Assembly: GCF_000974365.1 (NCBI RefSeq) | Contig: NZ_BAZW01000006.1 | Span: forward strand, 115,026-179,025 | Direction of reading: 5' to 3' | Source: Geofilum rubicundum JCM 15548 | GTDB lineage: Bacteria > Bacteroidota > Bacteroidia > Bacteroidales > Marinilabiliaceae | DNA: 64,000 nucleotides | Part shown: piece after piece, positions 9,569 through 18,609 of the stretch | Numbering within the stretch: position 1 is the first letter of the stretch | Layout: each line of letters begins with the position of its first letter | The notes under the pieces: generated by a model | What the model saw: only the letters and a program-made list of their open reading frames with translations | The model's database searches: none | What the model was told of the DNA's origin: nothing | Translations under genes and position numbers: made by a program

Positions 9569-10284
9569 ATGGAGAACGAGATTACCATACACACTGCTTC
9601 TGAAAAGCACCTCGATTACGTCGATGTGATTTTGCATACCATTGCAGAGGCTGCCAAAGTAAGGGGAACAGGAATTGCCAAGCGAAATCCGGAATACGTC
9701 AAGCTGAAAATAGTGGAAGGCAAAGCATTATTGCTTTGGCAGGAGATGTGTTTGCCGGTTTTTGCTACATCGAGTCGTGGGGGCATGATAAGTTTGTGGC
9801 CAACTCGGGACTGATCGTAGCCGACGAATTTCGTGGCCGGGGATTGGCGCGCGATATTAAGCGAAAGGCTTTTGAGTTGTCAAAGGTTCGTTATCCGCAC
9901 GCCAAGATTTTTGGTCTGACCACTGGTCTGGCCGTGATGAAGATCAACTCAGAACTGGGTTATAAGCCGGTGACTTTTTCAGAGCTGACCGATGATGAGC
10001 AATTCTGGAAGGGTTGTCAGAGCTGCGTGAATTATGACATTCTTTTACGTACCAACCGCAAACATTGCTTGTGTACGGGTATGTTGTATGATCCTGAAAA
10101 GGAGGAAAAAAAACAGGCCAAACCCCTTCCGCAGAAAAAACTGAAGGTGTATGAGCGTTGGTTACAGTTTAAAAGGTTTGTATTTCTTAAAAATAATAAA
10201 AAGGGAACCGGAGGAGGTGCCGGAAAAGGAAAAAATGTTTTTCAGCGTTTGATGGCCTTCTTTTTTTTAGTTGCCAAAATATAA
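9569..10284 (+). CDS. GNAT N-acyltransferase of the arginine operon, frameshifted here
   Basis: A GNAT-fold acyltransferase between argR and argG. In Bacteroidota the gene in this position is the likely first enzyme of the pathway, acylating glutamate (acetyl- or, in succinyl-type pathways, succinyl-CoA). Residues 1-52 are in one frame (MENEITIHTASEKHLDYVD) and the rest in another (GDVFAGFCYIES...VADEFRGRGLARDI, the acyl-CoA-binding R/Q-x-x-G-x-G/A loop). Joining them needs one extra base near 9726/9727 (GC for GCC), giving about 238 residues. The C-terminal third has a cysteine cluster (CQSC, CLC) and then a lysine-rich tail. The exact acyl donor is inference. The break is most simply a sequencing indel. 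argG follows after 7 bases. Confidence 0.82.
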
Positions 10285-10291
10285 TTATCTC

Positions 10292-11500
10292 ATGAAGGAA
10301 AAAGTAATATTAGCGTACAGCGGTGGCCTGGATACTTCGTACTGTGTCAAGTTTCTGGCCAAAGAGAAAAATCTCGATGTCTACTCAGCCATTGCCAATA
10401 CAGGCGGGTTTTCAAAAGAAGAATTGGCCGATATTGAAGAAAAGGCCTATGCGCTTGGGGTGACCAAACACGTCACTCTGGATGTAACCGATTCATACTA
10501 CCAAAACTGTATCCGTTACATGGTGTATGGTAATGTTTTAAAAAACAACACCTACCCCTTGTCGGTTTCCTCGGAGCGCATTTTTCAGGCCCTGGCCATT
10601 GTGAATTATGCCCGTGAAAAAGGAGCTAAATACATTGCCCATGGAAGTACGGGTGCCGGTAACGATCAGATAAGGTTTGATTTGACCTTCCAGATTCTGG
10701 CCCCCGATATTGAAATACTGACCCCCATACGGGATCAGGTGCTGAGTCGCGAAGACGAAATCAACTACCTCAAAAAAGAGGGGGTGGAGCGGGACTGGTC
10801 CAAGATGGCTTATTCCATCAATAAAGGTCTTTGGGGCACCAGTATCGGCGGGAAAGAAACCCTGACGTCTGATCAGGCGCTTCCGGGCGATGCCTACCCT
10901 TCGCAGCGTTTGAAGGAAGGGCTTGAGCGTTTGGAACTGGAATTTTTGGCGGGCGAACTGGTGGCGGTCAATGGTCAGTCTTTTGCCGATAAGGTGGATG
11001 CCATTCGTGAAGTAGAGCGCCTCGGGTCCGCCTATGCCATTGGTCGCGATATCCACGTGGGAGATACCATTATAGGTATCAAAGGCCGCGTTGGTTTTGA
11101 AGCCGCTGCGCCCACCCTGATTATCAAAGCGCACCATTTGTTGGAAAAGCACACGCTGACCAAGTGGCAAATGTACTGGAAAGAGCAAATGGCCAACTGG
11201 TATGGCATGATGCTGCATGAGGCGATGTATCTGGAGCCGGTGATGCGCGACATTGAAGCCTTCCTTGAAAGTAGCCAGAGCAATGTAACCGGTAAGGTCT
11301 TTATCGATCTGCATCCCTATCACTTCCACATGGTGGGCATTGATTCGACGCACGATTTAATGAAAAGTGATTTTGGCGAGTACGGTGAAGTTAATAAGGC
11401 ATGGGATGGCGATGATGTGCGGGGATTTACAAAAATCATCTCCAATTCCCTGAAGATTTTTAACAATGTCAATAAAGGACAGTTAGATATTAAGCAATGA
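10292..11500 (+). CDS. argG: Argininosuccinate synthase
   Basis: Joins citrulline and aspartate with ATP to form argininosuccinate, the penultimate step to arginine. The ATP-pyrophosphatase P-loop AYSGGLDTSYC lies at the N-terminus, and the family blocks AHGSTGAGNDQIRFD and SINKGLWGTSIGGKE follow. The start is placed at ATG 10292 (MKEKVILAYSGG) rather than at an in-frame upstream TTG-type extension, because the SGGLD loop should be close to the N-terminus. About 402 residues. It overlaps argC by 4 bases (ATGA), a sign of translational coupling within the arginine operon. Confidence 0.97.
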   Translation: MKEKVILAYSGGLDTSYCVKFLAKEKNLDVYSAIANTGGFSKEELADIEEKAYALGVTKHVTLDVTDSYYQNCIRYMVYGNVLKNNTYPLSVSSERIFQALAIVNYAREKGAKYIAHGSTGAGNDQIRFDLTFQILAPDIEILTPIRDQVLSREDEINYLKKEGVERDWSKMAYSINKGLWGTSIGGKETLTSDQALPGDAYPSQRLKEGLERLELEFLAGELVAVNGQSFADKVDAIREVERLGSAYAIGRDIHVGDTIIGIKGRVGFEAAAPTLIIKAHHLLEKHTLTKWQMYWKEQMANWYGMMLHEAMYLEPVMRDIEAFLESSQSNVTGKVFIDLHPYHFHMVGIDSTHDLMKSDFGEYGEVNKAWDGDDVRGFTKIISNSLKIFNNVNKGQLDIKQ

Positions 11501-12462
11501 TAAAAGTTGGAATAGCGGGAGGGGCCGGTTACACGGCCGGTGAGTTGATTCGCATATTGCTGGGACATCCGCAGGCGGAGTTGGTCTGGATCTTAAGTGG
11601 CAGTCACGCCCATGAACCGGTGCACAAAGTACACCGCGATTTGTTGGGGGATACCGATTTGGTTTTTGTCGAAAAGCCTGATTTTTCAGCCGTAGATGTG
11701 GTTTTTTTCTGCATGGGCCACGGAAAGTCTGCTGCCTTCCTGGAAGGCCATTCCATTCCGGACCGTGTAAAAATAATCGATCTCAGCCACGACTACCGTC
11801 TGAAGGCCGAAGGAAACGACTTTGTCTATGGTCTGCCCGAAATGAGTCGGGAAGCCATCCAGGAAGCCACACACGTGGCGAATCCCGGATGTTTTGCCAC
11901 AGCCATTCAATTGGCCTTGCTGCCACTGGCGGATGCCGGTTTGTTGACAGAGGTGCACATTCATGCCATTACGGGTTCAACGGGGGCCGGACAAGCGCCT
12001 TCCGGCACCACGCATTTTAGCTGGCGCAATAATAACATTTCTGTTTATAAGGCTTTTGGACACCAGCACCTGCAAGAGATCGGACAGTCGTTAAAAGCCC
12101 TGATGCCAGCCTTTGACGCAGCGGTGAATTTTGTGCCGTTGCGGGGCGATTTTGCCCGGGGCATATTGGCATCGGTCTATCTCGATTGTGATCTGAGTCA
12201 GGAAGAAGCCTGCCGGTTGTTCGACCGCTACTATGAAACGGCTGTTTTCACCAGTCGATTCGAAGAGAATATTGACCTTAAGCAGGTGGTGAATACCAAT
12301 AAATGTTTGCTGCATGTGGCCAAATATGATGGCAAGTTGCATGTGACCAGTGTGATTGACAACCTGACAAAGGGCGCATCGGGACAGGCCATACACAATA
12401 TGAATCTGATGTTTGGTATAGCGGAAAAAACCGGATTGTATCTGAAGCCTTCGGCTTTTTAA
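11497..12462 (+). CDS. argC: N-acyl-gamma-glutamyl-phosphate reductase
   Basis: NADPH-dependent reduction of N-acylglutamyl phosphate to the semialdehyde, third step of arginine synthesis. The Rossmann start IAGGAGYTAGELIRILLGHP is present. The catalytic cysteine lies in HVANPGCFATAIQLALLPL (about residue 131), and the C-terminal DNLTKGASGQAIHNMNLMFG is typical of the family. The length (321 residues) is that of the short ArgC type. Coupled to argG by a 4-base overlap and followed by argD after 13 bases. In this organism the acyl group is probably succinyl (see ArgF'). Confidence 0.96.
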   Translation: MIKVGIAGGAGYTAGELIRILLGHPQAELVWILSGSHAHEPVHKVHRDLLGDTDLVFVEKPDFSAVDVVFFCMGHGKSAAFLEGHSIPDRVKIIDLSHDYRLKAEGNDFVYGLPEMSREAIQEATHVANPGCFATAIQLALLPLADAGLLTEVHIHAITGSTGAGQAPSGTTHFSWRNNNISVYKAFGHQHLQEIGQSLKALMPAFDAAVNFVPLRGDFARGILASVYLDCDLSQEEACRLFDRYYETAVFTSRFEENIDLKQVVNTNKCLLHVAKYDGKLHVTSVIDNLTKGASGQAIHNMNLMFGIAEKTGLYLKPSAF

Positions 12463-12475
12463 TAATTGGAAGTAA

Positions 12476-13605
12476 ATGGATTTATTCGATGTATACCCAC
12501 TCATGAACGTAAGTCCTGTGAAGGCAGAAGATTGTTATGTTTGGGATGATAAGGGGGTCAAATATCTGGATTTATACGGGGGCATGCGGTCATCAGCATC
12601 GGCCATTCTCATCCGCACTACGTTCGGCGCATCAGTGAGCAGCTGAACCGCATTGGGTTTTATTCCAATTCGGTTCAAAATCCCCTGCAGCAGGAGTTGG
12701 CTCAAAAGCTGGGGGCTGCATGCGGACTGGAAGATTATGCGCTTTTTCTATGCAATTCAGGGGCTGAAGCCAACGAAAATGCCCTTAAACTGGCCTCCTT
12801 CCATACCGGTAAAAGTCGGGTCATCGCCTTTAAGAAGGCTTTTCACGGACGGACATCTGCCGCCGTAGCGGCCACAGACAACCCCAAAATTCAGGCGGGT
12901 GTCAATAAAGGATTGGAGGTGGCTTTTGTACCCCTGAACGATTTGGCGGCTGTTGAGGCGGAAATAGCCAAAGGGGATGTGTGTGCGGTGATTGTTGAAG
13001 GTATTCAGGGCATTGCCGGCATCCATGTGGCCGAAGACGCTTTTTTGCAAGGGCTGGATCGGTTATGCCGCAGTTCTGAAGTGGTGCTTATTCTGGATGA
13101 AATTCAATCGGGATACGGCCGTTCAGGCCATTTCTTTGCCTTTGAGCCATCCGGCATTCAGCCCCATATTGTTACAACCGCCAAAGGCATGGGCAATGGT
13201 TTTCCCATTGGCGGGGTGCTTATTTCGCCCGAATTTAAAGCCGAACATGGCATGCTGGGAACCACTTTTGGTGGCAATTACCTGGCTTGTGCCGCTGCTT
13301 TGGGTGTGCTGGAGGTGATGGAGCAGCAGAAGCTGGTCGAAAACGCCCGGGCCTTAGGCCGGGTTTTAATGGATGAATTGAAACAACTGGATGGTATTCG
13401 TGAGGTGCGGGGACGGGGACTGATGATTGGTTTGGCGTTCGATGCGCCGGTGGCCCCTTTGCGTAAGGCTCTGGTCGATCAATACCACATTTTTACAGGC
13501 GTTTCCTCTACCAATGTGATTCGCTTGTTGCCGCCGCTGACCCTCACAGAGGACATGGCCCGATATTTTATTAACAGTCTTAAAGCCTTACTAAAAACCC
13601 CTTAG
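12476..13605 (+). CDS. argD: N-acylornithine aminotransferase, frameshifted here
   Basis: Class-III PLP aminotransferase converting the N-acylglutamate semialdehyde to N-acylornithine. The N-terminus MDLFDVYPLMNVSPVKAE runs from ATG 12476 to YLDLYGG, then the frame breaks at 12583/12584. Adding one C (GGC-CAT) restores the conserved GGHAVISIGHSHPHYV and joins it to the long downstream frame. The PLP lysine lies in VTTAKGMGNGFPIGGV, LDEIQSGYGRSG supplies the PLP-binding aspartate and FGGNYLACAAAL follows. The repaired protein is about 376 residues, normal for ArgD. The gene sits tightly between argC and the HNH gene. Because every domain is otherwise perfect, a sequencing deletion is likelier than a dead gene. 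Confidence 0.92.
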
Positions 13606-13650
13606 ATAGTATTTTATATTTATCATTCTAAAAACCCTAACCTTTAAATT

Positions 13651-14235
13651 ATGATGCATTCACACTGGAACGAGGAATGGAAAGAAATTGTCTTTCCTGC
13701 CGGCGCATTGCGTAAGCGATACGCCATTAGCAACTACGGTCGTATTGTCAGCTATGCCAAAATCATGGCAGACGGCCAGCTGGTTAAAGGAGGATGTCTG
13801 AAAGGATACAAAACATTACCCCTGCGGCCTTTTGGAAAATCTACCACTTATTATGTGCATAAGTTGGTGGCCCAGTATTTCTTACCCCATGCTCAGGAGA
13901 GTGAGGATTATGTCATCCACCTCGATTTTAATAAGAGCAATAACTATGTCGGGAACCTGAAATGGGCCACTCGTCAGGAAACCTTTGTCCACCAACAAAA
14001 CAACCCATGCGTGATTGAAGGACGGAAAAAGGTGAAGGAAAGATGTCCCGAGGCCGGTCCAAAACTCACATCAACCCAGGTCATGCGCCTCAAGAAGAAG
14101 CTGCTCGACCCCGAACGCAAAACCAAATTACGCATAATTGCCAAACAATTTGGCGTGAGTGAGATGCAGTTGCACCGCATACGCAAGGGGGAGAATTGGG
14201 CGCATGTGGAAGTTTCGTTAAAAACACGGGACTAG
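13651..14235 (+). CDS. NUMOD4/HNH endonuclease-like DNA-binding protein inside the arginine operon
   Basis: A 194-residue protein with the layout of free-standing HNH homing-type endonucleases. A NUMOD4-like module comes first (W-EI--PA...RYAISNYGRIVSY, residues 5-35). The HNH region follows (YYVHKLVAQYFLP, then VIHLDFNKSNNYVGNLKWAT, about 68-115) with the two histidines and asparagine in place. A helix-turn-helix tail ends it (IAKQFGVSEMQLHRIRKGENW, about 163-186). It sits between argD and proC, same strand, 45 and 58 bases from its neighbours, with no intron or insertion sequence. Its role is unknown: it may be an active nuclease, a selfish gene, or a domesticated DNA-binding regulator. Start ATG 13651 or 13654. 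Confidence 0.85.
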   Translation: MMHSHWNEEWKEIVFPAGALRKRYAISNYGRIVSYAKIMADGQLVKGGCLKGYKTLPLRPFGKSTTYYVHKLVAQYFLPHAQESEDYVIHLDFNKSNNYVGNLKWATRQETFVHQQNNPCVIEGRKKVKERCPEAGPKLTSTQVMRLKKKLLDPERKTKLRIIAKQFGVSEMQLHRIRKGENWAHVEVSLKTRD

Positions 14236-14293
14236 ATTTGATTATCGCTGCAAATTTCCCTTTTTTAGGGCTTTGATTTTAAAACACACAGCC

Positions 14294-15097
14294 ATGAATA
14301 TTCATAAAATAGCCATCATTGGCGGAGGAAACCTGGGGTCGGCCATTGCCAAAGGCTTGATTCATACCTCCAGCATTTCTGCGGCATCGGTTTTTGTCAC
14401 CCGTCGCCGTGCTCAGTTGCTGGCCGCCTTGTCTCAATTGGGCATCACCACCGGGTCTGATAATCTGGCCGCGGTTAAGGAAGCCGATATTGTTTTTCTG
14501 GCCGTCAAACCCTATCAGATGCAGGAGGTGCTTCAAGAGGTGACGCCGGCATTGGCGCCAAAGGCCATTATCATATCACTGGCCACCGGCATTGACAACA
14601 AGCAATTGCTGGAATTATCCGGTGGCCAACATCCGGTATTCAGGGCCATGCCCAATACGGCTGTAGCCATTGGGCAATCGATGACCTGTATTTCAGGAAT
14701 GAATGCTTCGGAAGAACAGACCGAAGTGGTCCAGTCGCTTTTTGAGAAATTGGGCAGTGTCCAGATTATTCCCGAGGAACTGATGGCTGGCGCCACCGTT
14801 CTGGCCGCCTGTGGCATCGCCTTCGCCTTGCGCTTTATTCGCGCCGCTACCCAAGGCGGGATTGAAATTGGTTTTGGGTCTGAGCTGGCCTTGAAGATTG
14901 CTTCCCAGACGGTTAAAGGGGCAGCGCATTTGCTGATTGAAGGGGACTCCCATCCCGAGGCGGAAATTGATAAAGTGACCACCCCCAGAGGTATCACCAT
15001 TTCGGGATTGAATGAAATGGAACACCAGGGATTCAGTTCGTCGCTGATAAAAGGATTGATGACCTCCTTCCAAAAAATTGAGAACGGCAAAAAATAA
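14294..15097 (+). CDS. proC: Pyrroline-5-carboxylate reductase
   Basis: Last step of proline synthesis: reduces pyrroline-5-carboxylate with NAD(P)H. The N-terminal Rossmann motif IAIIGGGNLGSAIAKGL is present, as are the family blocks VFLAVKPYQMQEVL, FRAMPNTAVAIGQSM and the C-terminal signature VTTPRGITISGLNEMEHQG. About 267 residues. The start is at ATG 14294 (MNIHKIAIIGGGN), because the dinucleotide-binding loop must be near the N-terminus. The stop overlaps the proB start (TAATG), so the two are translationally coupled. It is one of three proline genes embedded in the arginine operon. Confidence 0.96.
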   Translation: MNIHKIAIIGGGNLGSAIAKGLIHTSSISAASVFVTRRRAQLLAALSQLGITTGSDNLAAVKEADIVFLAVKPYQMQEVLQEVTPALAPKAIIISLATGIDNKQLLELSGGQHPVFRAMPNTAVAIGQSMTCISGMNASEEQTEVVQSLFEKLGSVQIIPEELMAGATVLAACGIAFALRFIRAATQGGIEIGFGSELALKIASQTVKGAAHLLIEGDSHPEAEIDKVTTPRGITISGLNEMEHQGFSSSLIKGLMTSFQKIENGKK

Positions 15098-16200
15098 TGG
15101 CATTAATAATTTCTGATAAAAAGGTGTATAAATCGGTCACCATAAAAATAGGTTCCAATGTACTGACACGTCCGGATGGCCAACTCGACAGAGAGCGGAT
15201 GGCGCATATTACAGAGGAAATTGCCCATTTGCATCAGGCAGGCATCAAGGTGATTCTGGTTTCTTCGGGTGCTGTGGCATCGGGCCGCAGCATTGTCAAA
15301 AGCCCGGTCAAAAGAGATCCGGTGTCTGAAAGGCAATTGCTCTCTTCGGTGGGTCAGGTGAAGTTGCTCACCACTTATGCCAGTCTGTTCGATGCCCATG
15401 GTATTACCTGTGCGCAGGTTTTGGTCACCAAGCAGGATTTCAGAACGCGGGAACATTACCTGAATATGAAAAACTGCTTGTCGGTCCTCCTCGATAGTGA
15501 CATCGTCCCCATTATCAATGAGAACGACGCCGTATCGGTTACGGCTTTGATGTTTACCGATAATGATGAATTGGCCGGACTCGTGGCCTCCATGATGAAT
15601 ACCCAGGCCCTTTTTATTCTGAGCAATGTGGATGGGGTGTTCAGTGGTGATCCCGCGCACCCGGACTCTGTTTTAATTGATGTGATAGAAAACAGAACCA
15701 CCGATTTGACCGAGTTTGTCACCACCCAAAAGAGCAATTTTGGTCGGGGAGGCATGCTGACCAAAGGTCGGGTGGCCCGCAATACCGCTGCTTCAGGCAT
15801 CTCTGTTTACATAGCGAATGGTACCCGTGATCACATCATACGTGATTTGGCCATGAAAACGGACGCTGCCCCGCATACCCTGTTTTCCCCCGGGACGCCC
15901 AGTCCGGCCGTCAAAAAATGGATGGCCTACTCGGCCGGTTTCGCCCAATCGGAAGTGGTGATCAATGCCGGTGCTAAGCAGGCTTTGTTCTCACCCAAGG
16001 CCACCAGTCTCTTGTTGGCGGGGGTGACCGAAATGAATGGCTTGTTCGAAAAGGGCGATCTTCTTCGGATATTGGATGAGGATCATCATTTGGTGGGTAT
16101 TGGAAAAGCACAGTATGACCGAAAGAAAGCCGAGGAACACCTGGGTGATAAAAAATATAAACCCCTGGTTCATTACGATTATTTGGTGCTTTTCCCTTAA
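15097..16200 (+). CDS. proB: Glutamate 5-kinase with C-terminal PUA domain
   Basis: First, usually feedback-controlled, step of proline synthesis: ATP-dependent phosphorylation of glutamate. The amino-acid-kinase core shows VTIKIGSNVLTRPDGQLD, VSSGAVASGR, PIINENDAVSV, FTDNDELAGLVASMM and GRGGMLTKGRVAR. The C-terminal ~90 residues (FSPKATSLLLAGVTEMNGLFEKGDLLRILDE) are a PUA domain, as in the longer E. coli-type enzymes; total 367 residues. Coupled to proC by a one-base overlap and followed by proA after 54 bases. Confidence 0.96.
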   Translation: MALIISDKKVYKSVTIKIGSNVLTRPDGQLDRERMAHITEEIAHLHQAGIKVILVSSGAVASGRSIVKSPVKRDPVSERQLLSSVGQVKLLTTYASLFDAHGITCAQVLVTKQDFRTREHYLNMKNCLSVLLDSDIVPIINENDAVSVTALMFTDNDELAGLVASMMNTQALFILSNVDGVFSGDPAHPDSVLIDVIENRTTDLTEFVTTQKSNFGRGGMLTKGRVARNTAASGISVYIANGTRDHIIRDLAMKTDAAPHTLFSPGTPSPAVKKWMAYSAGFAQSEVVINAGAKQALFSPKATSLLLAGVTEMNGLFEKGDLLRILDEDHHLVGIGKAQYDRKKAEEHLGDKKYKPLVHYDYLVLFP

Positions 16201-16254
16201 ATTGGGGGTGTCAATGGTTGGTAGGTTTTCCCCAACCGCAAAAAAGATTTAATT

Positions 16255-17501
16255 ATGTCCGCAACTGAACAAATAATAAAAGCGCGCGCAGCCACTGCTC
16301 AAATGGTGTTGTTAGACCAGGAAGTCAATAGTGCGGTGTTAAGGGATTTGGCCGACCGGGCCGAAGCGAGTATTCCTTTGTTGTTGAAAGCCAATAAATT
16401 GGATTTGGACAGGATGCCATCCAGCGACCCGCGCTACGACCGCCTCAAGCTGACCGGAGAGCGCATCAAGGGCATTGCCGGCGACCTGCGAAATGTAGCC
16501 GCCATGCCATCTCCCATCGGTGAGGTATTGGAGAGCCGTGAGGTGGAAAGTGGCCTGAAGCTTCAGAAAGTCCGTGTGGCCCTTGGGGTGGTGGGCGTAA
16601 TTTATGAGGCCAGACCCAATGTTACCTTTGATGTGTTTGCCCTTTGCTTCAGAACGGGCAATGTGTCGGTGCTGAAGGGCGGTCAGGACGCCTGGAACTC
16701 CAATCAGGCCGTGATGTCACTCATTGCTGAGAGTCTGACAGCCCACGGCATCACCCCTGAGGTGGTTCAGCTTTTGCCCCCTGAGCGGGAGGCGGCCACA
16801 GAGTTGATGAATGCGGTGGGACTGGTGGATGTACTTATTCCGCGGGGTTCTCAGGGTTTGATCGATTCGGTCCGTACCAACTCGAAAGTCCCGGTGATTG
16901 AAACCGGTGCGGGAGTGGTGCACACCTATTTTGATGAGACAGGAGATGTGGGCACCGGCCGAAAAGTGATCCTGAATGCCAAAACCCGGAGGGTGAGTGT
17001 TTGCAATGCCCTGGAATGTTTGATCCTTCATGACTCCAGACTGCCTGATTTACCGGTATTGTTAGCGCCTTTGGCGGATAAGTCGGTGCGCTTGCAGGCC
17101 GACGAAGCAGCCTTTAAAGTATTGAAGGGACACTATCCGGATGAATTGTTGCAGCCCGCCACTTCTGAATCTTTTGGAAAAGAGCATCTGGATTATATTT
17201 TATCCGTCAAAACCGTCTCCGATATGGATGAGGCATTGGCGCATATATCCAAATATAGTACCCGGCACAGTGAAGCCATTATCACCACGGACGCAGCCAA
17301 CAAATGGCGTTTTTTCAAAGAAGTGGATGCTGCGGCGGTCTATGCCAATACATCCACGGCTTTTACAGATGGTGCGCAGTTTGGAATGGGGGCCGAAATT
17401 GGTATCAGTACCCAGAAGTTGCATGCCCGGGGACCCATGCGCTGCCGGAATTGACCAGCTATAAGTGGCTGATTGATAGTGATGGGGTAGTACGTATCTA
17501 A
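16255..17501 (+). CDS. proA: Gamma-glutamyl phosphate reductase, frameshifted near the C-terminus
   Basis: NADPH-dependent reduction of glutamyl phosphate to glutamate semialdehyde, second step of proline synthesis. Aldehyde-dehydrogenase-like fold with VRVALGVVGVIYEARPNVT, LKGGQDAWNSNQAV and the catalytic cysteine in KTRRVSVCNALE. The reading frame is intact up to HARGPM and then breaks at 17439/17440. One missing G (ATG-GCG) restores the conserved end MALPELTSYKWLIDSDGVVRI with a stop at 17501. The repaired length is ~415 residues, as expected. Only the last 20 residues are affected, so even if the break were real some function might remain. A sequencing indel is the simpler reading. Confidence 0.93.
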
Positions 17502-17514
17502 AAATTTAAGCTAT

Positions 17515-18480
17515 ATGAGAAGATTCTTAACACCCGGAGATATCGGGGATTTGAAAGTCGCCCTGGAGGATGCCAAATTGGCCAAGAACAATCCTTACGC
17601 CGATCAGGCCCTGGGACGAAATAAAACCCTTTTGCTGCTTTTTTTTAATTCCAGCCTTCGCACGCGTCTGAGTTCCCAGCGGGCCGGTTCAAATCTGGGC
17701 ATGAATGTGATTGTAATGGATGTGAACAAGGATGGCTGGCAGTTGGAAACAGAGTATGGCGTCATCATGGACGGGGACAAGCCGGAGCATATCCGGGAGG
17801 CCGTTCCGGTGATGGGTGAATATTGCGACATCATCGGCGTGCGCTCCTTTGCCCGTTTCGACAACCGGGAAGAGGATTACAGTGAGCCGATCATCAATCA
17901 ATTTATTAAATACAGCGGCGTGCCGGTCATTAGTCTGGAATCGGCCACCCGACATCCTTTGCAAGCCTTTGCCGATCTCTTTACCATCATGGAAAAAAAG
18001 AAGGTGGATCGTCCAAAGGTCGTTCTGACCTGGGCGCCCCATCCGCGGGCACTGCCACAGGCCGTGCCCAACTCCTTTGTGGAATGGATGAAAGAAGCCC
18101 CTGTCGATTTGGTGGTCACCCATCCAGAGGGCTATGAACTGGCCCCGGAATTTATGAAGGGGGTTCATTATGAGCCGGATCAAAACAAGGCTTTTGAAGG
18201 GGCTGATTTTATATATGCTAAAAACTGGTCCAGTTACTCGGCCTATGGCCAGATATTGAGTCAGGATCGGTCCTGGACGGTAGATGAAACCAAAATGGCG
18301 CTCACCAATGAGGCCTGTTTCATGCATTGCCTGCCGGTTCGGCGGAACATGATTGTGACCGACGCCGTTATTGAAAGCCCCCAATCCATTATTATTGAGG
18401 AAGCGGCCAATCGGGTGGTGTCCATGCAAGTGGTGTTAAAGCGCATGCTTCAAAGCATTGCCGAAGAGGAGGATTTTTAG
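17515..18480 (+). CDS. argF': N-succinylornithine carbamoyltransferase (ArgF')
   Basis: Transfers the carbamoyl group to an N-acylated ornithine, in place of the ordinary OTCase. The sequence follows the Bacteroides fragilis enzyme: FFNSSLRTRLSSQ (carbamoyl-phosphate loop, about 43-55), GWQLETEYGVIMDGDKPEH (75-92), SLESATRHPLQAFADL, APHPRALPQAVPNSF and the HCLPVRRN signature near residue 279. Residue 90 is Pro (DGDKP). In this family Pro90 marks the succinyl-specific enzyme, while a Glu at the equivalent position marks the acetyl-specific enzyme of Xanthomonas. So the pathway here most likely runs on N-succinyl intermediates. 321 residues, intact. Carbamoyl phosphate comes from CarA and CarB encoded nearby. 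Confidence 0.93.
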   Translation: MRRFLTPGDIGDLKVALEDAKLAKNNPYADQALGRNKTLLLLFFNSSLRTRLSSQRAGSNLGMNVIVMDVNKDGWQLETEYGVIMDGDKPEHIREAVPVMGEYCDIIGVRSFARFDNREEDYSEPIINQFIKYSGVPVISLESATRHPLQAFADLFTIMEKKKVDRPKVVLTWAPHPRALPQAVPNSFVEWMKEAPVDLVVTHPEGYELAPEFMKGVHYEPDQNKAFEGADFIYAKNWSSYSAYGQILSQDRSWTVDETKMALTNEACFMHCLPVRRNMIVTDAVIESPQSIIIEEAANRVVSMQVVLKRMLQSIAEEEDF

Positions 18481-18609
18481 AGATCCGGGTCTTCAACAGG
18501 AGAGCGAATTCGCTTTCTTCATTCAATTGTTAAAGCGTTCGGATGTCCGGTGCCGGGTTGTTTAAGTGCCGGGAATGCCGGCGCGGGAAGGCGATAAAAA
18601 AAGAAAGAT

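Noticed and set aside
10538..11353. 271-codon frame opposite argG
   Set aside because: Shadow of argG; no recognisable protein and no start context.
13606..14293. Group I intron carrying the HNH gene
   Set aside because: Both argD and proC end and start normally around it, so no gene is interrupted and there is no intron to splice.
18481..18609. Small gene or RNA between argF' and argB
   Set aside because: Only a short GAATTC-centred palindrome is visible; no start codon with a convincing frame and no RNA fold I recognise.
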